From Antedon bifida (Eukaryota > Echinodermata > Crinoidea > Comatulida > Antedonidae): 64,000 nucleotides of DNA. The position numbers were made by a program, and so were the translations under genes. The stretch covers positions 3,906,001-3,970,000 of the forward strand of contig OY727093.1 in assembly GCA_963402885.1 (NCBI GenBank), read 5' to 3'. The notes beneath the pieces were generated by a model, which saw only the letters and a program-made list of their open reading frames with translations, ran no database searches and was not told the DNA's origin. Shown piece after piece: positions 13,973-25,565 of the stretch. The stretch's first letter is position 1; every line of letters starts with the position of its first letter.

Positions 13973-15549
13973 AATTAACCAATCAAATGACAAGAATCAA
14001 GTGTGTTTAATTATAATTAATTCATTTTTAACGAATGCTACAAATTAAACTGTGTCATTCTTTCATCAATGGGACAAATGTATCTAACTAACGTTCACAA
14101 CAAAACATTTATTTTATTTTATTTATTTCATTTCCCAACCAACAGTGAACTCATGGTTCACCACTTACAGAAGGGAACATTTCCTTGCATACATACAAAA
14201 AAATATATTTTTACGAGACAACTCGTATTTCCAGTTAAACATATCGTAAAATAATTTTATTATCATAATTTTATTTACTAACAAGTATTTATGTGCTGTA
14301 TATTAGAGCTTTAGTCAAATACAAAACGTAGGCAGGTAATTTTGAAATATTTAAATGTTGTTATCACTTGTGATTATTTAAAGGTTATGCATCTGCTGGT
14401 CTGCCAAGTGATAAGGTAAAGTGCAATGCTAAATCTTTATTCTACTCCAGAGTCAAAAACTATTTATGTAATGTACAAACACTTTCAATGCGGAATGTGT
14501 AATTCCCATTCAACTACTATTTACACTAAAAGATATTACAGTAGCACCCTGTAGCTTACATTAGATTAATGAGTTTTAAACAAAAACGAAAAAAAAAAAG
14601 GACAAAAATATCGATCAAGCATATTATTGCGACTCTATAAATATTTATATTATGAATCGAAAGTGCATTTAGTATTAAGTAGAAACGTATGTGCAATTGT
14701 AAAACATTTAGAAAACAAACATCAATATAAAAAATGAATATATTTTATAGATGTTTAAAATATTTATTTGTAATTTATAGAATTACAATACACATGCAAC
14801 AATATCTTGAAATGAATATTAATAATTTTTTATACACAATTTTAATACTCAGACTGGGATAAATTCTAAAATTATGAATTCATAACCGAAGAAAAAAAGT
14901 CACATAAAAAAAATAGATTAGAGTGTAGATAATAGTGGATCTATTAGGGATTAATTTTACCAGTGTAGCATAGCAAAAAGCTATACACAACTAATTAGGC
15001 CTACTGCTACATATAAATAAAAATACAATATAAAACTATGCTTTTTACAATAGACTCTAAATTTTCATTAGCAGTATTGCTATTCTAAACAAATTTAAAA
15101 TGAAATTGTTCCTGTCTATTTAGCTACTGTAGATTCCCACTAGGGCACAATGAAAGTTATTTGACCAATCACAATGTAAAGGATCATCCAAACTCTCACT
15201 TAGCCTACCTATGATTGGTCAACTCACTTGTGTTGCATGCATGCCCTTGCGTTGTGTCCAAGTTGGCACCGAAAAGTTTATCCAATACACGAATTAAGAT
15301 TTTAAAAATGTATGTGCTAATTAATATGAGAATAATTATACTATATAAATCATGTAAACTTCTGTGGTACTGGTACATAATTGCAAATTATTGATCTTTA
15401 TTGATCTCAACTATGTTAATAAAAAAGTACTTTTATTTTGCTTTTTATTCTTATTATAGGCCCTAATAAAACAATGGATAGCAATCTAATATTACAAATA
15501 TATTAAAAAATGGATTAAAAAGATAACTTTTTTGTACAATATTTAATAC

Positions 15550-15763
15550 AGTAGAACATCTAAATTTAAATAATTTGGTCCTAACAAGGGCTCAACGAAA
15601 GGACATTAATGTAACACCAGTAATTTGACCTACATGTACCTATTGATTCATGATTGGTAAATTGGTTTGCGGTATGTTTATGTAACAAACTAAGGGGACA
15701 TCTCCGAGAACCAACAAAGTGTCCCCTGAATAGAGGTGTTCCAAAGGAGAGGTTCTACTGTAA
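15550..15763. repeat. GGGGACAC-type dispersed repeat with TACAGTAGAAC ends
   Basis: It begins CAGTAGAACAT and ends AGGTTCTACTGTA, so the termini form an imperfect inverted repeat about 210 bp apart. Inside is GTGTCCCCTGAATAGAGG. This is one of the clearer copies for defining the family's ends. Confidence 0.55.
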
Positions 15764-16140
15764 TATTATCTATTTATTATTTTTTTCCGCTTCTGCTATG
15801 TAAAAGTGAGATTATGTCGACTCAACTTAAATCAACTGTCAACAAAAAATGTCGACATTATTATTAAGCTTAGTTACTTTCAGTTGCCCATACATAAGCG
15901 CTTGCACATTTTTCAGTTCGAATTCAATTTAAATCAATTTATTAAATTTTAAAATGTACCATTTCATTATTGGTAAAGTTTATGCAAAATAAAGAATTTT
16001 ATTCCATCTTCATATTTTAGCCAAGCAAATCTCTGGGCATCAACACAGCGTTTTGTAAGGTGTGTACATTGTGTACTAGGCAATGTGAAAGGGACATTAG
16101 GCTACATTAATATTAAACTCAGGAGTTTTGTTAGTGATGT

Positions 16141-16172
16141 CACACAAAGTTTGATAGTGTAGACAGAGCTTT
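16141..16172. mobile_element. Solo end of the GCTCTGTCTACAC MITE family
   Basis: AAGTTTGATAGTGTAGACAG, then AGCT, matches the right terminus of the copies at 21928-22515 and 29597-29751. No matching left end lies within a few hundred bases, so this is probably a truncated copy. Confidence 0.5.
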
Positions 16173-17289
16173 ATATTGTTGTCAAAGATCAAGCACTTTG
16201 TCTGAGATGTCTCGATCTTCAATATTGAACGCGAGCATTAGAGGGAATATAATGTGTATGCCATAATGTATGCAACCCTACATTGAGAATGATGACAGAG
16301 CTCGAATACAGTAGTAGCAGTAGTAGTAGTATTAGTACAATTTCACATATTGTAGGTTATGACAGAAAAGGTTTTATTTGTAAAATTGCGTTTTTTGAAA
16401 GTACTAAAAGTACATTTTTTTTTCATTGTATTTTTTTTCTTTTTTCAGTTTGAAAATCTAGTATCAATTAAGCAAAACTTGAATTTCAATAAATTGGACT
16501 GAGTGAGAAAAAAATGTTGTTTTTTTTAAATTTGTTTTTATTCGGCAGAATTGAAGTAAATATCATGCAAATGTATATGCCATCCGCAATACCAGATTTT
16601 TAGGTTGATTTTATTATATTACAATAAGTGTAATATTATTAATAAATGAAATTAAAATCAACGGTCAAACGAAAGTGCGAAACATAACGCAGTCAAAGTA
16701 ACTGGATTCCTACGTTACTGTGAATATACTCCTTTGATCCATAAGCCACAAACAGATTAAAAGACTCCATGCATTAATTCATTATTGTATTGACCAATTG
16801 ATAAAACCTATTGCCAGCCTAATGGCCTGCTATCAATATGCCGACAGCTTTATTTGGTATCGCATTGCATTAGTACTTGATAAGTGTGCCACTTATTTGC
16901 ACAGACTATAAACTGAAGCTTTTATCATGGGAAGTCTATAAATCTTAACTTAACACATACTTAACCTATAACTCTAGTCATGTACTATTACAAGTATATA
17001 CAAATTGTGTGCTATAATAAAAGCATTTAGGTACATGGACTATTGGACATTATCCTACAAATCATCGACTATTATAAAGTATATTCTTCTGTACACCCCT
17101 GACCCCAATCTCTTCCCTAATTTTTAAAAATTACAGTGCAAAGGGTAGGAAATTAGGTGAAGTTCAATTTGTATGCCCCTGAGTGAAATCCCTATAGACA
17201 GACCTCTGAAGAAAATATCTTAAATGGAATATTTAGGACAAACCTCTATGCCTCTATTTTATTGTGATTACTCTACCTGTTAAGAATAG

Positions 17290-17625
17290 TATCATCTTGA
17301 TGATGGTGAGAATAATGGTAATAATGATGATGACAATGATGTGACAATGATGATGACAATGATGTGACAATGATGATGACGAAGATGGTGACAATGATGA
17401 TGATGGTGATGATGATGGTGAGAATGATGGTAATAATGATGATGATAATGATGACGACAATGATGTGACAATGATGAATGATGTTGATGACAATGATGGT
17501 GACAGTGATGATGATGGTGATGCTGACAACAATGATGGTGTTAATGATGGTGATAATAATGATGATGATGATGGTGATAATGATGACAATGATGGTGATG
17601 ATGATGCCATACTGTGATGATGACA
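17290..17625. repeat. GAT/GATGGT microsatellite
   Basis: About 330 bp of interrupted GATGATGGT, AATGATGATGAC and ACAATGATGTG units. The open frames on the minus strand (Ser/Pro-rich and Ile-rich translations) come entirely from the triplet repeat and are not genes. Confidence 0.9.
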
Positions 17626-17689
17626 AGATGATTATTGAAATGCGATAAATAAAAGCGATGATTTACTACAGTTTGGGACCCTCCTCTTA

Positions 17690-17802
17690 ATAGGAAGTGT
17701 CACATGAATAGTGGATCCTCAGTGTTATAACATATTGCCCCTCGTTTGTTTCACAGAAAAGTGTCCCCTGAATAGGGATGTCTCAAAGGAAGGGTTCTAC
17801 AC
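17690..17802. repeat. GGGGACAC-type dispersed repeat
   Basis: It contains AGTGTCCCCTGAATAGGGAT and ends GGGTTCTAC, with the TTGTTTCACAGAAAAG block seen in other members. It lies directly after the microsatellite. Confidence 0.5.
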
Positions 17803-20011
17803 TTAGCAAATTCCCATTACAATTAAAAATGTCCAAAATTAGAAACAATTTTTTAAACAATTGTAAAAAGTAGAGACATTCTTTTATAATGCGGTCTTTT
17901 AGTTACAAATCAATATTTTAAAAAAACAAAAGAACTGTACAAATGAAAAATATTCTACAATCGCAAACTAATGACATTCTGAATTCTTTAAAATGCCGTC
18001 TAGTCTACCAAATATTATCCTTATTAACATAAATTACGTCAACTGTTCAGTTTTTCTCAACCGATTTGCACGTTCACCGAAACAAACAGTATCGAACTAT
18101 AACAGGTCTGTTCGACAGCTGCCATTAGTCAGCCTTTCCTAGAAATCAAAGCATGGCTGGGCATTATTATTTTACTTATTAATCTATAAAAATACTTCAG
18201 AAAAATATAGGGGTCAAAGGACAATTGTCATAAAATATTATTACATATATTATGTGGGGTAATTGATGGTCAGTTTTACCATTGGTCAGACAGCTTAGAA
18301 TAATATCAAAGGTCATCTAGTCTTAAATAAGAAGGAATGTAAATGATAAAATGTCTACATATCAATAAAAATTAATATAAATAAAAGGAATTTTTGTGGT
18401 AAAGCATAAAGCTAAATTTTTTGAAATGAAAAGTTTTATGACAACTACGATACATTATTCTTTTGTTGAAAAGTAAAAAGCAACATTATTCAATTGTACA
18501 AAACCAGAAAAAATAGTTTCACTAAGATTACTGTAAAACTAAGGGAATTTTAAAAATATAATGTATCAATACAATTTTTTTGTATGGTTGAGTCTTTGCA
18601 ACATTATATAACCACAACATTTTTTTATTGAGAATAGAATAAGGGAGAATTATTATAACTTAATTTGCAAGATAACCTTTACATAACAAACCATCTGTGA
18701 GGCCTGCAAGAAGTGTGTGATGATTGACGAAATGGGATCAACGTGTCAACAGTCGGGTCAAGACAATAATTAACACGCTTATCAGTTGCTTAATTGATAT
18801 TTTATAGCTCCCAGAGAAATATGTGTCATGACTTAGGCTACTAGAGGACAATGGTAATAAACACAATAAAGATTTTAAAAGATATCGTAATTTTTTTATA
18901 CAGTATTATCATATTTATTCATAGTGCAATGAGATACTGGCTGAAGTTAGAAATTAATTTTTATGTGAAAGCTAGCTACATTTTAAAGATTTAAAAATTA
19001 TTTTAGAACCATATAAACTACAGTATACTTTTATTTATTTATTTTTTTAATTTATTGTTTTTTTTAATATTATATATAGTGGCAGGCCTAATTAGCAACA
19101 GATGCTGTTAGTCACTCCTTGGGGCAATCAAGCAATTTCTAGCTTTGTGTTTGCCGAAAATTAATAAAATAAAAAAAATTAATTGAATAATTGGCAAAAT
19201 GCTGAAAGACAGATAGCATGCTCTACATTTACAGTTTACAATTTTGCACCAACCTGCACAAGAATACAAAAAATGGCAAAACATATTGCTATTCTGCAAC
19301 AACAATAAATATATATCATTCAATAAAATAATTATTTTTTGTGTGTAATTCTTTTGTACTGGCTTATTATTATATATTTATGTTGTTCTTAATAAGAAAA
19401 TATACTGTACAATAATAATAAAAATGTAACTGTATTCATTATAAATGGCAATAATAATAAACTAAATGATTTTGATCAATTGTAATAATAAAGTATTGAA
19501 TGATTTATGTTCAAATACATTTATTCAAATCTAATATAAATATAATAAAAATCTAAAAAAAAAAATTTAATAAAATAATGATTATTTTATTTTATTTTAT
19601 TTTTTATTTTTAAAACCAGAAACAACAGCAGAAACAAATCCGTCACTTACAGCTTGGTTTAACATATACAATACAATTACAACAACTCAGAAGCACTTAA
19701 ATTACGACGAAACAGATAAAGATTGGAATTAAAAATGTCAATATGGGGATGGGCCTGGACTAAACTATTATAACATAAACTTAATCTACTGATGTAACCA
19801 TTCTTTAGAACATTGACTCTACAAAAAGGAACACAAAGGATATTGTTGTTTCTTAAGTTATGGGCGGGAACACGAATACTGAAATTGGAGATAAAGTTGC
19901 AGTCAAAAATTATTATATGAAATAAATAATAAATTTAATACTATACTTACATTACATATTGATGGAAGTTGTTGGTTTTTTTAAAGCTGTTTTTTTTGTG
20001 TGCAATTTTGA

Positions 20012-23000
20012 CTAGCATAGCGGTTTGATGTGGGAACTGTATATATATTGTAGCCCCAATCTTGTGAATTTCTCATCTAATTCAGACATGTCTTCATATT
20101 CAAACATCTCCAAATCAGTCAATTCACTAAAAGAATAAAATAGTAAGATTTTACAAAATAAAAAGTTATTCGTTGGACAGATCGTTTGTCTATTATCTAT
20201 GTACTTTACTCATTAAACTTGTAAGAGGGTCGGAGTTCAAGACACCTTCAGTGCCATCATGTTTGTTTGTTTTGGGGAAGATGCTAGAGAGGGATACATG
20301 ATATAATATATACACATTATTAACAGTTAGTTCAGGACTAAAGATAGTTCCCTTTCATGAACATGGGCCTATATGTTTTGTTAAATCCAAAGGCAATTTA
20401 CCAAAAAAAATGACAATGCTGTAGGTATCAGTGGCAAACAAAATAAGCAAAAAGCTATAACAAAACGATAGAGTAAAACAGCCAGAAAAAATTAGCAGAA
20501 AAAAACTAGCCCTTCTTATATTGTTCATTTTTTCCAATATTGAATTGTTATTCATAGGATATCACATCTTAAGTTTTGCTTATAATGGTGCCCGTTTCCA
20601 TCAATCAATTAAATATAAATGAATGTGCACATGATTATTAAATAAATGTAGCATGATACTCATAGTTTTGACTATTGTTGTAATAAATGCATCATCTTTT
20701 ATCTGTAGGCCTAAGACAATATAATTTATCACAATCTGTAAGTAAAGTTTTATAATGATTTATTTTGTTTGTATTATTATTTTTCCGTTGATTTTTGTCC
20801 CCCTGAAATAATATTATTTAATATGAACAAAAATTGAAAAAAATATTTATTTACCTGAAATGTAATTTAATGCAAAAAATATTTAAATTGACTGGTTTTG
20901 GTTGAATTTGACTATTTCTTTTGTCTTTTTATAAGTAAAAACATTAGTATTATTTTACGGAATTGATTAATATTAATCAATTATTAATAACTGCAAAATG
21001 GCCTATTTAAAGTTTTTTTTATTAATCTTCACTTTTCATGTTTTTTGGAGGACAATACATCTTTAAATTATTATTACACATGACGCACAAACGATTACTA
21101 TTGCCATAGGCAATGATGATAATGAAAAAATGTATACCTATCAATATAATTTATCACAATATATGTAAATTGTTTATAAATGGTTATATTTATATATCAT
21201 CATTTATTTTCATTAATTTATTATTATATTCAATATTCTTGTACTTTCGTTTTCATTAATTTTCTTGTTTAATATTATTTATCTTAGTTATTATTATTAT
21301 TTATAGGCTACTTGTAAATAATAACTGTACTATATTTTTATTATTATGATATATTAGTATGATTAATTAATTATATGTAATAACAATACAGTACATGTAT
21401 TTTATACCGTCATGAATGCCTGGTCCTTCTAATGGGACATTTACGCTATAAGCCAATGCACACAAAAGACGCCAGTGTTATTACGAAACAGAACTGGGCA
21501 CACTTGGAATCACCTCCTAGCCTGCTCATCATTAGCTGATTTTTACTACAGCTGTGTGAATCTGTAGAGGGCCTAATACTAAAACAAAAGACAGCCCTCC
21601 TATAACATTTGAACTTCAATTAATCATATTAGTTCAAGTACCATGTCTTAACCATGGATGAATTACCCAAACAATTAGACATGATACATGGCCTTTGACC
21701 TAACATTACACTGTTGCTCGACATTTAGTTCACATCATACATTCTCCAAGACTATTGCACATCTGCTGTTTAGTACATTGACATTTTAACAACCTTTAAT
21801 TACTAAACACAATCTCGCATTGTGTGGGATGGCCTCCTGCATTCAAAATGTTTATGAAATGCATGACTGCAAGATATACTGTTAGTACTGTAAATCATTG
21901 TTTGGGAAGAATTTGGACCTAGGAATCTTAAGCTCTGTCTACACTATCAAACTAGTTTGACAAAAAAAGTTTAAATGAGTCCCAAAATAGTATTGATATG
22001 ATGTCATCGTGCCCATATTTGGGCACATTGCATTTTTTTGTCACACAGTTTCTACACTATCAAACTACGGTAGTGATATGCCTTAAAGATGTATTGTCCC
22101 CCTGAAAAAATAATTCTTCAAACATTTTTTTTTAAATATTTCATTTTAATGTAACAGAATAGTTATCCACTTTGACCAAAAATTGGATCTAAAAAAAATG
22201 TATTTACCTGAAAAAAATGTAATTTAAAGCAAAAAATGGTCAAATTGGCTGCCAGCCAATAGATTTTGGTTGAATTTAACCATTTATTTTGTCATTTTAT
22301 AAGTGAAAACATTATTTTTTTTCATTTTTTTTTCTATGGAAGTGATTACTACAAAATAAAATATTCAAAGTCTGATTTAATTAATCTTCATTTTTCATGT
22401 TTTTGGGGGACAATACATCTTTAATATGGAGGTGATATGATATCATCATGCCCATAATATGAGCGCATCACACTTTTTGTCACATAAAGTTTGATAGTGT
22501 AGACAGAGCTTAAGACAAACATTTTTAAAAACCAAGCTACATCACAAAATTTAAATTCTTATATAGCCAAAAGCACATTTATGGAGATATTAGACACTTT
22601 GTTTTAGAATATTTGATGTTGTTCCAATATGTATGAAACCAAAAAAGATTACCACAAGGGAGATATGCATAAATTGTAGATTATTCTTGATACACCTGTC
22701 AAACCAATGAATATAACCCCTGAAGAATGAATAGGATTTGAAGGAAATTCTCAATTAATCAAACATTACAATGTAAATTGTTATGATGATGAATGTGAAA
22801 AAAAAAAGATGTTAGTAGTGTTCGATTTTCAAGTCCACTGGCTAATGGCCAGTAATCAATCAATCAATCAATCAGATTTATATAGCGCCAGTATCCATAA
22901 TAATGTTCAGAGGCGCTTGACAAAGTTAAGCAGGAAATGCCTCTGTGTAAAAATGGGTTTTTAGTCGTGTTTTAAAAGTGTTGATGTTTTCAGATGTCTT

Positions 23001-25351
23001 TATGTCGATTGGCAGTTTATTCCACAAAATGGGTGCTGCACAGGAAGCACGATGGCCATATGTCTGAAGTTTCCATTTAGGAACATGAAGGAGAAGTTTA
23101 TTAGATGAACGCAGTGAACGAGACGAAGTGTAAAGAACAAGAAGATCAGCAATATACTGAGGTGCAAGTCCATTTAGAGCTTTGTATGTAATGAGAAGCA
23201 GTAAATCCTGTGAAAGGTCTAAAATTCTCCCAAGTACCAATACTGGTTTACCATTTACAAATACTTTTTCGTTGTGTACTTACAGTAAATCGTTTGAAGG
23301 CAATTCAACCAAAACTTTCATCATTCGTTCTTTACAACTTTTTCCATGCGAGTCCACATCTACGTTTTGAGTTTTCTAAAAATTCCTGAAATTAAATCCG
23401 GGTTAAGATTAATAAATATTAATTGAAATTCCATGGGGCCTGGCTATCACCTTTAGGGGGATGATGATGATGTTCAATTGTGAGTTTCATAGCTTACAGT
23501 ATTAATACTAGGGAAATTGTAAAATTAGCTACTAGTATACAGTAGATTTCATTTATAAGGAGATGGAAAGTATGTATAAATATCACTGAAAAATGAAAAA
23601 AATCTTGCCTTAACATTTGTTTGGCTACCATTAAGTAATAAAAATATCAAGTTTTTCACAAAGAATATTCCACCTCTGACTGACAGGTCGAGTGCCCACT
23701 TACAAAGCTTCTTACAATACTTGGTTCGAGCCCGCATGTGATCAAGTTGACATAGTACTGTACACTCTAATAAAAACAAATATTTATTAGTTCATTATTC
23801 AAGAAAACATTGTATTAGTAATTAAAAGTGGATCATAATGTTATGGTTCACACTTTTTTTTATCAAAGCAAAGCCTAGGGAATCTATGAAGTGGTCTAGG
23901 TCTACACTATCAAACTAGTTTGACAAAAAAAAGTGCGATGTACCCAAATATATGGTAGTGATATGACATCATCGTGTCAATATATAGCAACAAATATGGA
24001 AGTAATATGACATTATCGTGTCCATATATGAGCACATGACATTTTGTTGTCACATAAAGTTTGATAGTGTAGACAGAGCATTAATTTCAAGGTTCCAATG
24101 CAACATAGATATACAATGCATTGCAAGTAATTTGATCAATCCTGTTGCTATAAATCATCCAAACTGTCAGAACCAAAAAGGGAAAACAAACAGGCATTTG
24201 GATACTTCATTTATACATGTCAAGTCCCACACTTCTGGCATGAGGCTCACGCTTTTTTGACCAGCCTCAAGCTCTCACACCCCGCACTAAAATTCTCACG
24301 CTTTTTCACCAATCTCTCTTTCACCAATATTTTCTTAAAAGGCTTGAAAACATTTCGTCCAAATTTAGGAGGAAAAAATGGTTAGGGCCGGAGTTGGGGG
24401 TGTAATAATTTTGATATCTTAAGCCAGCAGCAATGGCAAACTTGACATGAACTGTATGATACTTGTCTGTTATTGGAGATGTGCACTAATATATTGTGTG
24501 AAAATATTAAAATTAATAATTTAAATAAATTACCAGGCTGAGAGCTTGAACCAGCGATCTCCACAGATGCTGCTCCTGTCTTTATGTACTTTCCAACATT
24601 TTCTTGCACCCACATTACCTGATCCATTATCATAGGTCGTGACCTCAAGTCTTCAGAATACACCAACAAGTCGTGTTTCAAAGAATCAAGGAATTTGCGA
24701 TTGAGTTCAGTTGATGAAAGGGAAATCTCAGGCAAACTATTTGGGTAATCTTGAAGCAGAGTAAATGTTATTTGTAGGTTTACAGGGCAAACATGATGAT
24801 TGATTTCTTCTAATTTTATTTGAATTCTAAACAACTTGTTTGGTGAATCTGAAATTTGATAAACATTTATTTAATATATACATACTCGAGTCGTTGTTCT
24901 TTTCTAATTTATTTAAGATTTTTGGCTTATTTATTTAGGAGCTACTGTGGTATTAATAATAAATAGGCCTAGGCTTAGATTAGTTAGGCAGGCCCTCTAG
25001 TAGTAGTTATTAAGTAGGTCTCTAACTATAGGCCTAGCCTACTTGGCACTGTCCACTACGGTGTAGGCACTACGGTGTAGGCAGAGTCCCAGTAGTAGGT
25101 AAAATAGGCCTGGGCCTGGCCCAGCAGTAGTAGTAGTGATTACCAGTCCAGGCTGGGCCTAGCTACTAGGGGCCTACTAGGCCTAGGCTAGGCCTAGTAG
25201 GCCAGACTGAAGAATAGAAAGAAAGAAAGTAGGGCCTAGCTAGGCTAAAATGATTCGTACTTAAATCTGACAACTCGGTAAATTCTCCATCTCCACTGAA
25301 AATTGCCTTTAATGCTTCTAATTCATGAGAAATATCGTAGTTGTCAATCAT
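20012..25351 (-). CDS. RWDD3: RWD domain-containing protein 3 (RSUME)
   Basis: Five exons, read from high to low coordinate: 25351-25261, 24848-24534, 23757-23609, 23375-23284, 20126-20012. They join in phase to 253 residues, close to the roughly 267 of the human protein. Vertebrate RWDD3 (RSUME) binds UBC9 and promotes SUMO conjugation. Residues about 1-115 form the RWD fold, with the YPNSLPEISL stretch typical of the family. Exon 3 carries LDHMRARTKY and exon 4 KTQNVDVDSHGKSCKERM, both strongly recalling the C-terminal half of RWDD3. Exon 5 ends with an acidic segment and the stop. The start is the ATG at 25351; an E2F-like site lies about 40 bp upstream. Intron 3 begins GC, not GT (AAG then GCAAGA), a recognised minor class that keeps the phase exact. 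Intron 4 (about 3.2 kb) holds a LINE tail and several MITEs. Intron 1 has a GGCCTAG-rich palindromic tract (about 24960-25230). Confidence 0.9.
20405..20530. repeat. Short dispersed repeat shared with 63841-63960
   Basis: ATGACAATGCTGTAGGTATC, then AGTGGC, AAATAAGCA and AAACAGCCAGAAAAAA occur in the same order near 63848-63940. The two stretches are diverged copies of one unnamed repeat. The open frame on the minus strand here is part of it and is not supported as a gene. Confidence 0.5.
20797..21066. mobile_element. MITE of the TTAAAGATGTATTGTCCCC family, left end lost
   Basis: The right end GGACAATACATCTTTAAA is clear. The left side begins inside the family at TTGTCCCCCTGAAATAA. The internal phrase TTTTGGTTGAATTTGAC, with TTTTATAAGT downstream, is shared with the copy at 22083-22424. 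It lies just inside intron 4 of RWDD3. Confidence 0.55.
21928..22515. mobile_element. MITE with GCTCTGTCTACACTATCAAA termini, containing a second MITE
   Basis: The left end is TTAAGCTCTGTCTACACTAT and the right end ATAGTGTAGACAGAGCTTAA. TTAA is present at both outer borders and may be the target duplication. GATATGATGTCATCGTGCCC-type sequence appears in both halves in inverted order. A complete copy of the other MITE family (22083-22424) is inserted in the middle, so this one is older. Confidence 0.75.
22083..22424. mobile_element. MITE (TTAAAGATGTATTGTCCCC) nested in another MITE
   Basis: Near-perfect termini, TTAAAGATGTATTGTCCCC and GGGGACAATACATCTTTAA, about 340 bp apart, with TTAA at each border. 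It interrupts the MITE at 21928-22515 and is the best-preserved member of this family in the window. Confidence 0.8.
22853..23240 (-). mobile_element. 3' fragment of a non-LTR (LINE) retrotransposon
   Basis: The minus strand encodes the last about 100 residues of a reverse-transcriptase ORF. It has the typical LLLLITYKALNGLAPQYI and ILWNKLPIDI stretches, which lie downstream of the RT domain in CR1/L2/Jockey-like LINEs. After the stop comes GGCGCTATATAAA and then a TGAT tetranucleotide run (22853-22873 on the plus strand), a tail seen in CR1/L2-type LINEs. The fragment is 5'-truncated and sits in intron 4 of RWDD3, in the same orientation as the gene. It is not a host gene. Confidence 0.8.
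23898..24080. mobile_element. MITE of the GCTCTGTCTACAC family
   Basis: GTCTACACTATCAAACTAG at the left and AGTTTGATAGTGTAGACAG at the right, with the shared GTAGTGATATGACATCATCG interior. It lies in intron 2 of RWDD3, just upstream of exon 3 on the plus map. Confidence 0.7.
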
Positions 25352-25390
25352 TGCTAATTCGATTTAATTATTAAAAAACACAGCTGTCAG

Positions 25391-25404
25391 TTTAGCGCGC
25401 GAAA
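25391..25404. promoter_or_regulatory. E2F-like palindromic site upstream of RWDD3
   Basis: TTTAGCGCGCGAAA contains the TTTCGCGC core on one strand and a near match on the other. It lies about 40 bp upstream of the RWDD3 start codon in otherwise AT-rich DNA. A CAGCTG E-box is at 25381. Binding is inferred from the motif only. Confidence 0.4.
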
Positions 25405-25565
25405 TGTTCAAAACAAATGTTTACAAATCATTCATGCGAGCAAAAATATGTTGATGCTGCCCTCTATAGTGTGACAACTTTTTTAGCCCAACCCTCTTTA
25501 GTCTTAGCACTTTTATTTCTTTTGATCTAACTTGCAAAAGTAATTTAAATTAAAAAAATATTATA

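Larger units (their letters stand above)
12242..20011. other. Intergenic DNA between K2P and RWDD3
   Basis: No exon of either flanking gene, and no other coding exon, could be supported. Content is AT-rich unique sequence plus short repeats (listed separately) and a GAT-rich microsatellite at 17290-17625. Confidence 0.55.

Noticed and set aside
17254-17626. Two overlapping minus-strand open frames of about 117 codons
   Set aside because: They are translations of the GAT/GATGGT microsatellite; the Ser/Pro and Ile runs are repeat artefacts.
22926-23240. 104-codon minus-strand frame as an extra RWDD3 exon or a host gene
   Set aside because: It is the C-terminal tail of a LINE ORF with its 3' repeat, and RWDD3 splices around it in phase.
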